From: Streptomyces sedi
Lineage (GTDB): Bacteria; Actinomycetota; Actinomycetes; Streptomycetales; Streptomycetaceae
Assembly: GCF_006335015.1 (NCBI RefSeq)
Contig: NZ_VDGT01000008.1
Span: forward strand, 186,001 to 250,000
DNA: 64,000 nt
Reading direction: 5' to 3'
Shown here: piece by piece, positions 25,658 through 38,558 of the stretch
How the letters are laid out: every line of letters begins with the position of its first letter
Numbering within the stretch: the first letter of the stretch is position 1
Notes under the pieces: model-generated
Database searches by the model: none
The model's input: the letters and a program-made list of their open reading frames with translations, nothing else
Told to the model about the DNA's origin: nothing
Translations under genes and position numbers: made by a program

Positions 25658-26665
25658 TCAGGCGGGGCGAGGCGCGGTGAGGTCGCCCTCCTCGCCCGTC
25701 GCGGTCAGCAGGATCTTGCCCACGTGCCCGCCGGCCTCCAGCACCTCGTGCGCCAGCGACGCCTCCGGCAGCGGAAGCAGCCGGTCGATGACCGGGCGCA
25801 GCCGCCCCTCGGCCACCAGCGGCCACACCCGGTCGGCCACCTCGCCGACGATCGCCGCCTTCTCCTCCGGCGGCCGGGCGCGCAACGAGGTCGCGCTCAC
25901 CGAGCCGCGCCGCGCCAGCAGCCTGCCCAGCGGCAACTCCCCGCGCGCGCCGCCCTGGAGGCCGATCACGGCCAGCCGGCCGCCGGTCGCCAGCGCCTCG
26001 ACGTTCCGCGCCAGATAGCGCGCCCCCACGATGTCCAGGATCACGTCGGCGCCGCCGACCCGCCGCAGCTCCTCGACGAAGTCGTCGTCCCGGTAGTTGA
26101 TCAGCAGGTCGGCGCCCAACTCCCGGCACCGTTCCAGCTTCTCCGCGCTGCCCGCGGTGACCGCGACCCGCGCGCCGAACGCCTTCGCGAGCTGGATCGC
26201 GAACGTCCCGATCCCGCTCGCCCCGCCGTGCACCAGCAGCGTCTCGCCCGGACGCAGCCCGGCCACGCCGAAGACGTTGGACCACACCGTGCACGCCACC
26301 TCGGGCAGCCCGCCGGCCGCGAGCAGCCCCACCCCCTCGGGGACGGGCAGCAGTTGACCGGCCGGAACGTTGACCAGCTCCGCGTAGCCGCCGCCGGAGA
26401 GCAGCGCGCACGCCTCGTCGCCGATCCGCCAGCCGCTCACCCCCGGGCCGAGCGCGGCCACCCGGCCCGCGCACTCCAGCCCCGGATAGGGCGAGGCGCC
26501 GGGCGGCGGGTCGTAGAAGCCCTGACGTTGGAGGACGTCGGCCCGGTTCACGCCGCTGGAGGCGACCTCCAGCAGCACCTCGCCGGGGCCCGGCGTCGGA
26601 TCGGGCACCTCCGCCCAGACCAACGCCTCGGGACCGCCCGGCTCGGGAATGGTGACAGCACGCAT
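25658..26665 (-). CDS. NAD(P)H quinone oxidoreductase, zinc-free MDR family (PIG3-like)
   Basis: A 335-residue medium-chain reductase. ATG 26665 gives the canonical opening MRAVTIPEPGGPEAL; a GTG at 26701 would add 12 residues. N-terminal GroES-like domain with SSGVNRADVLQRQGFYDPPPGAS, typical of the PIG3/quinone oxidoreductase branch. Rossmann domain with nucleotide-binding VHGGASGIGTFAIQLAKAFGA (GxxGxG-like) and a Thr-Ala-Gly-Ser following the second strand, compatible with NADPH. Zinc ligands of alcohol dehydrogenases are absent. It likely reduces quinones or enones. It is followed by a repeat-bearing gap. Confidence 0.92.
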   Translation of the reverse strand: MRAVTIPEPGGPEALVWAEVPDPTPGPGEVLLEVASSGVNRADVLQRQGFYDPPPGASPYPGLECAGRVAALGPGVSGWRIGDEACALLSGGGYAELVNVPAGQLLPVPEGVGLLAAGGLPEVACTVWSNVFGVAGLRPGETLLVHGGASGIGTFAIQLAKAFGARVAVTAGSAEKLERCRELGADLLINYRDDDFVEELRRVGGADVILDIVGARYLARNVEALATGGRLAVIGLQGGARGELPLGRLLARRGSVSATSLRARPPEEKAAIVGEVADRVWPLVAEGRLRPVIDRLLPLPEASLAHEVLEAGGHVGKILLTATGEEGDLTAPRPA

Positions 26666-26675
26666 GGGCGGGAAA

Positions 26676-27047
26676 CTACCCGTTCGCGTTCCCCCACTCA
26701 CCCGGGCGCGGCACTTCGGTGCGACCGGCCGCCGCGCGGGGTACCTGGCCGTAGGCCGACTGGCCCGGCTGCGGCCCCTGGCCGTGCCGCATGGGCATGT
26801 CCACCCGGTGCTGCTGCTCGTAGACCATGTGCACCAGCTCCGCGATGCACTGCCCGCAGGCGTAGAGGTCGCCGTCCGCGCGGGGGGCGCGGATCGGGCC
26901 GATCCACAGGACGCTGATGTTCTCCCGGCGGCAGTAGAGCCAACACCGCCCGTTGACCCACTCGTTGCCGCCGGTGCCCCGGTGGGGCACCGGCCAGCCG
27001 CTGACCCCGGAGAAGCTGATGCCGCCGAGGGAGACCCGCGCCCTCAC
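26676..27047 (-). CDS. Conserved hypothetical with four-cysteine zinc-ribbon-like core
   Basis: A 123-residue protein starting at GTG 27047. The centre has GRCWLYCRRENISVLWIGPI and then GDLYACGQCIAELVHMVYEQ: a CxxxC and a CxxC about 30 residues apart that could bind one zinc. The C-terminal 40 residues are Gln/Gly/Pro-rich. Its stop lies 10 bases from the start of the quinone oxidoreductase gene on the same strand, so the two may be cotranscribed. I do not recognise the family; the coding pattern and cysteine spacing make it likely real. Confidence 0.65.
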   Translation of the reverse strand: MRARVSLGGISFSGVSGWPVPHRGTGGNEWVNGRCWLYCRRENISVLWIGPIRAPRADGDLYACGQCIAELVHMVYEQQHRVDMPMRHGQGPQPGQSAYGQVPRAAAGRTEVPRPGEWGNANG

Positions 27048-27206
27048 GCCGCCACCAGCCCACCCCGTGGGCGGCGCGACCCCGCGCCCTGACCGCTCCC
27101 TGCCATCCTCACTCCCAGTCGGTGCGACTACTGACCTTCCGTACTCACACCATCACCTACCGGAAGCCCTGCTTGTGCCGAGTCGCGAATTTTCACCGGT
27201 TCGGAG

Positions 27207-27240
27207 CCGGTACCTCCGCACGGGTGTGCGGAGGTACCGG
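27207..27240 (-). terminator. Hairpin terminator downstream of the zinc-finger gene
   Basis: CCGGTACCTCCGCA (27207-27220) and TGCGGAGGTACCGG (27227-27240) form a perfect 14-bp stem with a 6-base loop, about 100 bases past the zf-TFIIB gene on the minus strand. The surrounding gap 27048-27340 holds nothing else obvious. Confidence 0.65.
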
Positions 27241-27340
27241 GCGACGCCGCGCTCGTGCCGGGCAAGGCGCCGGGCGCGGCGTCGGGACTACTCGGGACGG
27301 CTCGGGACTGCTCAGGGTGACTCGGAGAACTCGGGGCGGC

Positions 27341-27670
27341 TCAGGAGGAGAAGAAGAGGCCCGAGAAGCCGCCCTTGCGGCGGTGGCCGTAGTGGCCGCC
27401 GTGGTGCCCACCGTGATGGCCGCCGTGCTGCGGCGCGCCCCAGCCGGGGCCGGGCGGCGGCGGGGCCTGCTGGTAGTGCGGCTGCTGCGGGGGCGGCGGA
27501 GCGGGGGCGCCCGGCGGGGCCCACTGGCTCTCCAACTGGCCGATGTGCTCCAACTCGCCGTAATCCAGGAAGATTCCACGGCATCCGTCACACTGCTCGA
27601 TCTGAACGCCGCTTCGGTTGAACGTGCGCATCGGTGCGCCGCACTTGGGACACTGCATCATCGGCTCCAT
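27341..27670 (-). CDS. TFIIB-type zinc finger protein with His/Gly/Pro-rich tail
   Basis: A 109-residue protein. Residues 6-50 are a zf-TFIIB domain: CPKCGAPM, then EQCDGCRGIFLDYGELEHI, giving two CxxC pairs for one zinc. The rest is Pro/Gln-rich, then a His/Gly run (HHGGHHGGHYGHRRKGG) that could bind metal, ending GLFFSS. Start may be ATG 27670 or one of two ATGs at 27661 and 27658, which have GGAG just upstream. Small proteins of this kind are widespread in bacteria and of unknown role. It is followed on the same strand by the perfect hairpin at 27207-27240. Confidence 0.85.
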   Translation of the reverse strand: MEPMMQCPKCGAPMRTFNRSGVQIEQCDGCRGIFLDYGELEHIGQLESQWAPPGAPAPPPPQQPHYQQAPPPPGPGWGAPQHGGHHGGHHGGHYGHRRKGGFSGLFFSS

Positions 27671-27694
27671 GGTCGATCTGCTGTCGCGGCCACC

Positions 27695-28465
27695 CTACGG
27701 CAGCACCGCGATCCGACCGCAGGAATCGACCAACGCCACGCCGTCATCGGCGAGTTCGGCGTTCTCCCCCTGCGCGAGCAATAGCGCGCGGGCGGCCCCC
27801 TGCACGGTGTACGCGCGCGCCGCGCCGTCCACCCGGGCCCAGGGGGCGACCGCCGTCGTCAACCCGTAGCCGTCCAGCAGGAGTTGCCAGTCGGGCGGCG
27901 GCAGCAGACCGGCCGCGTACCAGGCGGCCGGCCGCCCCAGGTCCCACATCGGATCGCCCCACCCGAGGTCGTCCACGTCGATCAGCCGCCACCCCGCGCC
28001 CTCGAAACGCACCAACTGGCCGAGGTGGAAGTCCCCGTGACAGAGCGTCGACTCCTGTGACACCGGGATGCGTTCCCCGCACTCGTGCGCGCGCAACACC
28101 TGCCGCACCGCCGCCGCGTAGCGCGGTCCCGTCACCTCCGCCCGCAGCCTGGCCACCGCCCGCGCCACCCGCGCGGGACCACCGGCCGGCGGCAGCGGCG
28201 TCGCCGGCTCCACCGCGTGCAGCCGCGCCAACAGGGCGCCGGCCTCGGCCCACGGGTAACGCTCCGGCGCGTCCGGATCGACCGGCTCCCCGCGCGGCCA
28301 CCGCGTCACCAGCAGGCCGTCCCGCACCTCCACCCCGCCCAACGGCCCCACCACCAGGCCGTCCAGCTCGGCCGCCACCCGCAACCGGGCGCGCAGCGCG
28401 TCCGGTTCGACCTCGGCGGCATGCGTCTTCACCGCCATCGAGTCCCGCAACTCCACCCGCCCCAT
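27695..28465 (-). CDS. Aminoglycoside phosphotransferase-like kinase
   Basis: A 256-residue protein of the APH fold, starting at ATG 28465. The catalytic loop is LCHGDFHLGQLV (HGDxxxxQ, Gln in place of the usual Asn) and the metal-binding loop LIDVDDLGWGDPMWDLGR. The N-lobe is short: MGRVELRDSMAVKTHA supplies the likely nucleotide-binding Lys. Small-molecule kinase of unknown substrate. It is 25 bp upstream of the zinc-finger gene and 19 bp after the stop of the STAND NTPase gene, so the three may share transcripts. Confidence 0.85.
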   Translation of the reverse strand: MGRVELRDSMAVKTHAAEVEPDALRARLRVAAELDGLVVGPLGGVEVRDGLLVTRWPRGEPVDPDAPERYPWAEAGALLARLHAVEPATPLPPAGGPARVARAVARLRAEVTGPRYAAAVRQVLRAHECGERIPVSQESTLCHGDFHLGQLVRFEGAGWRLIDVDDLGWGDPMWDLGRPAAWYAAGLLPPPDWQLLLDGYGLTTAVAPWARVDGAARAYTVQGAARALLLAQGENAELADDGVALVDSCGRIAVLP

Positions 28466-28484
28466 GCCCGCATCGTACGAGCGC

Positions 28485-31400
28485 TCACCCCGCCCCGCGC
28501 AGCTGCGGGGCGACCAGGCCGCCCAACCAGTGCGCCCGTTCGGGAACCAGCACGGGCAGCAACGGCACCGCGTGCCCCCACCCCTCGCCCGCCAGCAGCT
28601 CCCCGACCAGCACGCGCGCTCCCGCCGGGTCGGGCCGGTCCTCGCCGGCGAACCCGTGCGCCAGCGCGAGGAAACGTCGCGTCGACGACGACGCCAACGA
28701 CTCCTCGACCGGCAACACCGCCGGCACCCCGAGCCACCAGCGCGCCGCCGCGGCCAACGCCTCGGCCCGCGCCTCGCCGGTCGTGGCGCGTGCCGCGTCG
28801 CTGGTCGGGGCGTGTGCCGCCTCGCGCACCCCCTCGACGTCCCCGCGCATCGCCGCCAGCACGGCCCTCTCGACCCGCATCGAACTCGGCAGGGTCGGCG
28901 CCACGACATGCCCGGGGCACACCCCCGTCGCGTCGAGCAGCACATGCACCGCCGCCGACTCGGGCTCCTGCTGACGATCCGCGGCGCTGGTCAGGGCCTC
29001 GCGCAACGCGGCGCCCGGGGCGTGTGCGTCGGGGACGGCCAGCAGCAACTCGGCGACCCTGGGCAGCGCCGGGGGACCGGCATGAAGGCGCAGGGCCCGC
29101 GTGACCGACGCCAGTTCGTCGGCGACGATCCGCTCCGCGAACTCCGGGGCGCGGGACACGGACCCGGCGGCCACCCCGAGCCGGGCCCGTGCCACCAGCC
29201 ACCGCGGTGCCCGCGCCGACTCCATGCGCTCGGTCAGTTCCACGGCCCGTTCCGTCTCGCCGGCGTGGGCGAGCGCCTGCGCCGCCAGCGCGGTCTCCAC
29301 CGGCTCCGCCGACTCGCCCGCCAGGGCCGCCGCCCGCTCCGCGTGCCCGACGGCCTCCGCCGAACGCCCGGCGCCCGCGCACTCCCACGCCAACGTCGCC
29401 CGCACCGCCACCGGAATGCTCCTCTCGCCACCCGGCCAGTTCCCCAACACCGCGTGCAGCGCGTCGAGATGACCGCCCCGGGCCAGCGCCGCCGTCAGCC
29501 CCGGCAGCCAGGGCAACGCCGCGCGCCGCCGGGCCGGCTCCCCGGCGGGCGGCGCCGGCACGTTCCCGGTGCTCTCCGTCTTCTCGGTGTCCTCGGCGTC
29601 CTCCGTGCCCTCTGCGCCCTCCGTGCCCTCCGCGCCCAGCACGGCGAAGGCGGCGGCGCGGATGTCCCGGCCGTGGACGTCGGTCCGCAGTGGGACCGGC
29701 ACCCGTTCCAGCAGGGCGCGCGCGGTGTCCCCGCGCTCGCCGGTGTCCCGCATCGCCCTGGCGAACCCGCTCAGCACGCCGGAGAACTCCAGCCGCAACC
29801 TCGCCCGGTCGTCCGGCGGCAACGCCTCCGGATCGTCCAGCACCTCGCCCAGCAACGCGGCGGCACGATCCGCCAGTTCCGCCCGCGCCTGGCGTTTGCG
29901 GTGGGGCGCCAGCGAGGACGCCGCCTGCGACAGGGCCTCGATGGAGGTCAGCGGCGACTCCTCCGCCAGGTCCTCGCACAGGGCGCGGACGGCGTCCCGG
30001 TACCTCCGCTGGTCGTCGCGCGCGGCGGCGTCCGTGACAGCCGAGCCCGTGACGGCCGCGTCGGCGAGCGCCGACCAGACCTCCACCGCCTGGGCCATGT
30101 CCCTGACCGAACCCCTGGCCAGCGCCCACGCGCGCTCCTTGAGCGCCCTGCGTCGCCCCTCGCCCTCGGCGCCGAGCGCCGTCGCCGCCCGCGCGCACGT
30201 GTCCCACCCCGCCCAGCGGCTCGCGTACGCCGCCCTCAGCAGCGTCCGGCGGGCCGCGGCCGTGGTCCGCTCGTCGGGGATGGCCAGCCCGGCGTCGCAC
30301 AACGCGCCGACGTGCGCGCCGCGTTCGGCCGGGTCCTCCGGCCCGGGGACGTCCGTCTCCGCGCGGGCGACCCACTCCGCCGCCTCCTCGGCGAGCCGCG
30401 CCGCCTCCGACGGCGCGGCCCCGGCCGCCGCCCGCGCCACCCGGGCCAGCCCGGCGGCGCGGGGCAGCGCGCCGGGCGCCGCCAACGCCAACTGCCGCGC
30501 CGCCGCCAGCTCGCCGCGTTTCAGCGCCGCGTCCAACGCCCCCGGCATCGCGGCGCGTTGACGCAGCCGCAGCAACGCGCGGGAGACCGCCAGCCCGGCC
30601 TCGGTCGCGTGATCCCCCGACGCGGGGCGCGCCAGGGCAAGTTGGGCCAACGCCTCGTCCACGTCGAGCCGCTCGGCCACCCGCACCTGTCGGCGCCCGT
30701 CGAGCACCAGGGCCGCCGCCCGCTCACGGTCCCGGACGCGGTACGGGTAGTGCCGCAGCAGGTGGTACGGCGCGTCGCGCGGCCAGCCGCGCTCCCGCCA
30801 CCCGTCGGCCCACGCGTCCAGCCGTCCGGCGAGACGCGACAACTCCGCCTCGCTGAACGCGCGTTCGGCCGCCGCCCGCAGCGCGTCGCCGGCGAGCGCG
30901 ACCGTGTCGCTCCCCGGATCGCCCGGCACCAGAGACCGCCCCCGCACCCCGGCCAACAGCCGGCGCACCGCCTCCGGCTCCACCCCGCCCAACGCCGCCA
31001 GATCCCCCACGGCCAGCCCCTCCCCGGCCACCACCAACCACCCCAGGACATCCCGCTCCCACCCCTCGCCCGCCCACCCCGCGATCTCCGTCTCGGCCAA
31101 CGCGGCGACGTCCGAGGCGTGTTCGCCCTCCACCGGCGCGAGGTGCCGCACGGCACGGGGATCGCGAAGCGGATGCCCCGGCGAGACATCCCCCGGCAGC
31201 CACAGCGGCGGCCGGCTCGCGACGACCACGCGCATCCCGCCTGCGGGACTGCGTGGCAACAGCCCGACGATCGACTTCTCGCCGCCCGTCCCGTTCCACG
31301 CCGGATCCTCGTCGAGGCCGTCCACCACCAGCACGAGCCGGCACCCGTGCTCCCCGCACGCGTCACCGGCCTTGGCGAACAGCTGGCTCAGCGGCGCGCT

Positions 31401-32135
31401 CCGGGGGTCGGGACCCGCCGCGCCGACGACCGGAATGGTCGACAGCTGGCGTCTCATCTCGGCCTCGAACGACGCCCGGTCGTCGGTCCCGTGCGTTGCC
31501 GAGACGAAGTAGGTCAGGAGATCGACCTTGGCCGGACGGTTGGCCACGAAGTGGGCCAGAAGCGCCGACTTGCCCGCGTGCCTCGGGCCCTGCCACCACA
31601 GATACGAGCTGTTTCCCGGCTGGGGGGTGTACCGCTTGGTCGTGAAGTCCCTCAGCACCGCCATCTCGTTCCTCCGGCCCGCCAGCTTCGGTACGTCGAG
31701 GGCGGGTGCGAGATGGCGTCGCGCCTCGTGCCGGTGAGCCGTCGAAACGCCCCGGTGGGCCCTCGACTCCGCGCGGGCCGCTTCGTACAGCTCCCGCCAC
31801 TCCTCGTCGGTGGTCTCGGGGCTCTCGAAGCGCTGCTGAAGGAAGCGGAGGAACGACCAGAACAGCTTGGGTTCGGGGGGCGCCGTCTCCCCGCACCAGC
31901 CGGTGACCTGGGCAAGCGTGACCGTCCGGCCCGTCCTGTGCGGGCCGGAGAGCCAGTCGGGGGAGTTCATCCCCGCGACGATGCCCCGAAAGGTGAGTTT
32001 CGGCTCGGCCTCCCTCAGCGCGGTCAGCTTCCGGCCGAGCGCGGCACGCGCCGCTCTCCGGCCCTCCGGTCGGTCCTTCGGCGCCACGGTGACACCCACC
32101 TCGCAGACGGGGCTCGAACTTTTTTCAAATGGCAT
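28485..32135 (-). CDS. STAND-type NTPase, large, with helical repeat C-terminus
   Basis: A 1216-residue protein. Residues about 25-100 are a helical N-terminal domain resembling a helix-turn-helix or effector-linked module. The NTPase core follows: Walker A GPRHAGKSALLAHF (about 183-191), Walker B LVLVVDGLDEDP (about 270), then VVVASRPPLWLPG, a sensor-1-like Arg, as in NACHT/AP-ATPase STAND proteins that switch state on ligand binding. Residues from about 480 on are Ala/Arg-rich helical repeats. An acidic repeat GAEGTEGAEGTEDAEDTE sits near residue 840. ATG 32135 begins with AT-rich codons; GTG 32087 with GAGGTGGG upstream is a good alternative. It is divergent from the Cascade operon, which suggests a joint defence role; established only as an association. 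Confidence 0.88.
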   Translation of the reverse strand: MPFEKSSSPVCEVGVTVAPKDRPEGRRAARAALGRKLTALREAEPKLTFRGIVAGMNSPDWLSGPHRTGRTVTLAQVTGWCGETAPPEPKLFWSFLRFLQQRFESPETTDEEWRELYEAARAESRAHRGVSTAHRHEARRHLAPALDVPKLAGRRNEMAVLRDFTTKRYTPQPGNSSYLWWQGPRHAGKSALLAHFVANRPAKVDLLTYFVSATHGTDDRASFEAEMRRQLSTIPVVGAAGPDPRSAPLSQLFAKAGDACGEHGCRLVLVVDGLDEDPAWNGTGGEKSIVGLLPRSPAGGMRVVVASRPPLWLPGDVSPGHPLRDPRAVRHLAPVEGEHASDVAALAETEIAGWAGEGWERDVLGWLVVAGEGLAVGDLAALGGVEPEAVRRLLAGVRGRSLVPGDPGSDTVALAGDALRAAAERAFSEAELSRLAGRLDAWADGWRERGWPRDAPYHLLRHYPYRVRDRERAAALVLDGRRQVRVAERLDVDEALAQLALARPASGDHATEAGLAVSRALLRLRQRAAMPGALDAALKRGELAAARQLALAAPGALPRAAGLARVARAAAGAAPSEAARLAEEAAEWVARAETDVPGPEDPAERGAHVGALCDAGLAIPDERTTAAARRTLLRAAYASRWAGWDTCARAATALGAEGEGRRRALKERAWALARGSVRDMAQAVEVWSALADAAVTGSAVTDAAARDDQRRYRDAVRALCEDLAEESPLTSIEALSQAASSLAPHRKRQARAELADRAAALLGEVLDDPEALPPDDRARLRLEFSGVLSGFARAMRDTGERGDTARALLERVPVPLRTDVHGRDIRAAAFAVLGAEGTEGAEGTEDAEDTEKTESTGNVPAPPAGEPARRRAALPWLPGLTAALARGGHLDALHAVLGNWPGGERSIPVAVRATLAWECAGAGRSAEAVGHAERAAALAGESAEPVETALAAQALAHAGETERAVELTERMESARAPRWLVARARLGVAAGSVSRAPEFAERIVADELASVTRALRLHAGPPALPRVAELLLAVPDAHAPGAALREALTSAADRQQEPESAAVHVLLDATGVCPGHVVAPTLPSSMRVERAVLAAMRGDVEGVREAAHAPTSDAARATTGEARAEALAAAARWWLGVPAVLPVEESLASSSTRRFLALAHGFAGEDRPDPAGARVLVGELLAGEGWGHAVPLLPVLVPERAHWLGGLVAPQLRGAG

Positions 32136-32260
32136 CTGACCTGCGGAAATCCAGGAGATCGGGGTCAGTGTGGAGATCGCAGGACAGCGTGCGGGCGTGA
32201 CACAACGGTTCCCAGCCGCCCGGCCAGCGACGCGCCGGCGGGAATCGGAAGGAAGTTCCC

Positions 32261-32437
32261 ATGTCCCTGCTCTCCGAACTCCTCACCCCCACCGGCGCCC
32301 TGGCCGCCGTCGGCGGACTCCTCTACGTCAGCGTCCTCGGCGGCGTCGCCGTCACGTCCGTCCTCGCCCCCACCCCGCAACACCGCCGCGACGCCCGCGC
32401 CACGCTCGCCATCCTGATGCGGCGTCGCGCCAGGTGA
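32261..32437 (+). CDS. Small membrane protein, 58 residues
   Basis: An ATG with GGAAGGAAG ending 5 bases upstream opens a 58-residue frame: a short amphipathic start (MSLLSELLTPTGA), one transmembrane helix (LAAVGGLLYVSVLGGVAVTSV), then a basic tail ending LAILMRRRAR. Third-position GC is very high. It sits in the divergent gap between the STAND NTPase and casA and would be the first gene of the Cascade transcript. I know no family; a small membrane anchor or toxin-like role is possible but unsupported. Confidence 0.5.
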   Translation: MSLLSELLTPTGALAAVGGLLYVSVLGGVAVTSVLAPTPQHRRDARATLAILMRRRAR

Positions 32438-32453
32438 GAGCCCTCGCGGGCTC
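32438..32453 (+). terminator. Short hairpin between the small ORF and casA
   Basis: GAGCCC-TCGC-GGGCTC: a 6-bp stem with 4-base loop directly after the small gene's stop. It is weak and may attenuate rather than end transcription into casA. Confidence 0.35.
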
Positions 32454-32546
32454 GATTGGGTGAATCCACGGACACGCCGCGTGAGGGACTGCTAGCGTCC
32501 CACGCGTGGGCGGGCGCACCGTGGCTCCCGTGAGCAACTCGCAGAA

Positions 32547-34146
32547 GTGGTAGGAAAGTTGCCCGAAGCACTCATCCCGGGTCCCGCGGAGCGTCCGCTT
32601 CGCTGGGACCCCCGGCGTGAGCCCTGCGTGCCGGCGGTCCCGAGGGACGGGACGGCGACGGGTGAGCTGTCCCTGGTCGAAGTGTTCGCTCGCGCCGACG
32701 AGTTGAGCACCGTCGAGGCGGACACCCCGGGGGAGACCGTCGCCCTCGTCGAGTATCTGCTCGCGCTCTGCTTCGCCGCCGGCGCCCACCCCGAGTCCGA
32801 CGACGACTGGCGCGCCTGGATCATCGAGGGGCGCAAACTCGCGCCGGTCGCCGCGTGGTTGGGTGAGCAGCCGGACGAGGACTGGGACCTGTTCCACCCG
32901 GAACGGCCGCTCGGACAGAACTCGCTGCTCCGGAAGGACCTGGCGCGACGCGGCGCCGGCCCCGCGCAGTTGATCCTGGAGCAGGCGGGGGACTACAGCC
33001 TGCACTTCGACCACCACCACCTGGAGCGCCCGGAGCCCATCCCGGCGGCGCGGGCGTTCCGGGCCATGCTCACCCAGCACGTCTACGGGCTCTACGGTCG
33101 AGCCAGGCTCTCCGGCGACGAACTGGGGCCCAGGGTCACCAATCTCGCCACGGCGCGGCTCCAGGACCGCATCCGGGTCGTCGCGCTCGGCGAAACCCTC
33201 GGTGAGACGCTGCGGTTGAACCTCTACCCGCCCGAAGGGCCGGTCGGCTCGTTCAACCGGTCGTGGACGGGCGCCGAGATCGAGCGGCGCGGCTTCCAGA
33301 GCAAGCCGCCGCCCCGCGAGGTCACCGGGCCGGCCGACCTGCACAGCTACCTGGGGCGTTCGATCCTGATGCGCCCCGTTCCCGGCGCGGACGGCGGGCC
33401 CGTCGCCGTCGACCGGGTGCTGATCGGCGCCGGCGAGCTGCTCGCGCTCGATCCGGGGAAGCACCTCCAGGACGCGGTCTTCGCCGAGCAGTCGAACGGC
33501 CAGACCCGCCCGCTGTGGCCGTCGGTCACCCGTTCCCTCTGGCACGAGGCGCACGCGCTGTACAGCGCGGTGCGGGACGCCGAGGCCGGACTCTACGGCC
33601 GGCTGCGGCTGCTGACCGAGCGGACCAGGCGTGAGGGGCGCGCGCCGTACCGCCTCCGGGCCATCGGGCTTGTCTCCGACAAGACGCTGGCCGTCGCCTG
33701 GACCGACGGCTCCTACCCCTACGCGCCGGGGCTTGAGGACGAGCTGTGCGAGGCGTCCCGGGGCGGCTCGGACATCGCGGAGTATCTGGCGAGCGGGCTG
33801 AAGAACGCCTCGCACGTGGCCAGGGACGTCACCTATCCGAATCAGAAGCCGTCCGACAAGGCGGCCCAGTTGGCGCGGTTCGACGCCAGGACCGAGTTCT
33901 GGCCGGCGGCCCGCGACCCGTTCTATGTGCTGCTCGACGACGTGATCATCGGTGCGCTGGTCGAGGAGGCGTTGCCGACCTACGCCTCCGTTCTGCTGGT
34001 CCTGGCGCGCGAGTATCTGCGGCGGCGTCTGGACTCGTTGCCGCGCAACAGCCGGGGCAACCGGGCGCGTGCCCTGGCCGAGCAGTCCTTCGAGAAGCAT
34101 CTGACCAGGGCCAAGGCCCCCGCCGAGCTGAGGAGGGTGAGCGCGG

Positions 34147-34157
<11 letters not shown>
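32547..34157 (+). CDS. casA: Type I-E Cascade large subunit Cse1/CasA (Cas8e)
   Basis: A 536-residue large subunit that recognises the PAM and recruits Cas3 in canonical type I-E systems. Family landmarks are SLVEVFARADEL (N-terminal wHTH-like region), FHPERPLGQNSLL, the loop segment around RARLSGDELGPRVTN and the C-terminal four-helix bundle (ALVEEALPTYASVLLVLAREYLRR). Length is normal (E. coli CasA is 502). Start GTG 32547; a TTG at 32559 is a possible alternative with AGGA close by. It overlaps casB by 11 bp. No cas3 gene is anywhere in the window, so target cleavage by this complex cannot be assumed. Confidence 0.93.
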
Positions 34158-37650
<3,493 letters not shown>

Positions 37651-37664
37651 GGTCGTGGCCTGAC

Positions 37665-38405
37665 ATGGGCGGGAGCACGTCGTCGGGAGGCACACGGCCG
37701 GGGGAGACGGCGCGGGTTCCGTTCTTCCAGGACCGCGTGCCGTTTCTGGCGCGGCTGGCGGAGCCGGAGCGGGCGGAGCTGTTGGGGCTGGGGCCGCGGG
37801 TGGCGTACCGGGCGCGGACCGAGGTGCTCCACGAGCATGTGCCCTCGACCCATGTGCAACTGGTGCTCAGCGGACGGCTGATGGTGACCGCCGGCTCGCC
37901 GAACGGGTATGTCGCGCTGCTGGCGTTGCGCCGCCCCGGGGACGTGGTCGGGGAGTCGGCGGCGCTGACCGGGCAGGCGCGGTCGGCGACGGTCACCACG
38001 CTGGAGGCCGCGGAGTGCGTGCTGGTCGGCCGGGAGGCGTTCCTCGACTTTCTGGCACGCCACCCCGATGCTCACCGGAAGCTGAGCGCGCTGCTGGTGG
38101 AACGGGTGCGGGCGGGCGACCGCAGGGCGTTGGAGCTGGCGTCCTCGGGCGTCAGGGAGCGGCTGGCCCTGCTGCTGCTGGACCTGGCGCGCGCGCACAG
38201 CGAACCGACGGACAACGGGCTGTTGTTGACGGTCCCGCTGAGCCAGCAGGAGCTGGCCGGCTCGGTCGGGGCCTCGCGTGAGGCGATCGTGCGGCTGCTG
38301 GCGGAGCTGCGAAGGAACGGGGTGGTGCGGACGGCGCGGCGCAGGGTGTGGCTGCTGCGTCCCGAGGTGCTGAGCCGGATCGCGGCGGACGGGCACCGGA
38401 GCTGA
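37665..38405 (+). CDS. Crp/Fnr family regulator, Cascade-linked
   Basis: A 246-residue regulator. Cyclic nucleotide-binding jelly roll at about 25-140 with a good phosphate-binding cassette: PGDVVGESAALTGQARSATV has the Gly-Glu and Arg-Ser residues that hold cyclic nucleotides in Crp. Crp-type helix-turn-helix at about 180-235 (LSQQELAGSVGASREAIVRLLAELR). It begins 14 bp after casE on the same strand and may be cotranscribed. No iron-sulfur cysteines of the Fnr type are seen. It could control the cas operon, the PycTM gene or the opposite-strand operon. Confidence 0.9.
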   Translation: MGGSTSSGGTRPGETARVPFFQDRVPFLARLAEPERAELLGLGPRVAYRARTEVLHEHVPSTHVQLVLSGRLMVTAGSPNGYVALLALRRPGDVVGESAALTGQARSATVTTLEAAECVLVGREAFLDFLARHPDAHRKLSALLVERVRAGDRRALELASSGVRERLALLLLDLARAHSEPTDNGLLLTVPLSQQELAGSVGASREAIVRLLAELRRNGVVRTARRRVWLLRPEVLSRIAADGHRS

Positions 38406-38558
38406 CTCCCCGTCACCACATGGCGGGCGTGCGGCGGTTGTGGGTCATCGGTCACATTCGGTGTGCGTCCGCCGCCCTGGAGCCGGCGCCCGCCCCTGCC
38501 GCACGCTGGTCCTCGGGGCCGCGAGCGACGCGCGCCTCGTTCCCGGAGGGGGGTCGCG

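Noticed and set aside
28464..32417. A 1317-codon open frame opposite the STAND NTPase
   Set aside because: Shadow frame: no motif, and the opposite strand has clear Walker motifs and codon bias.
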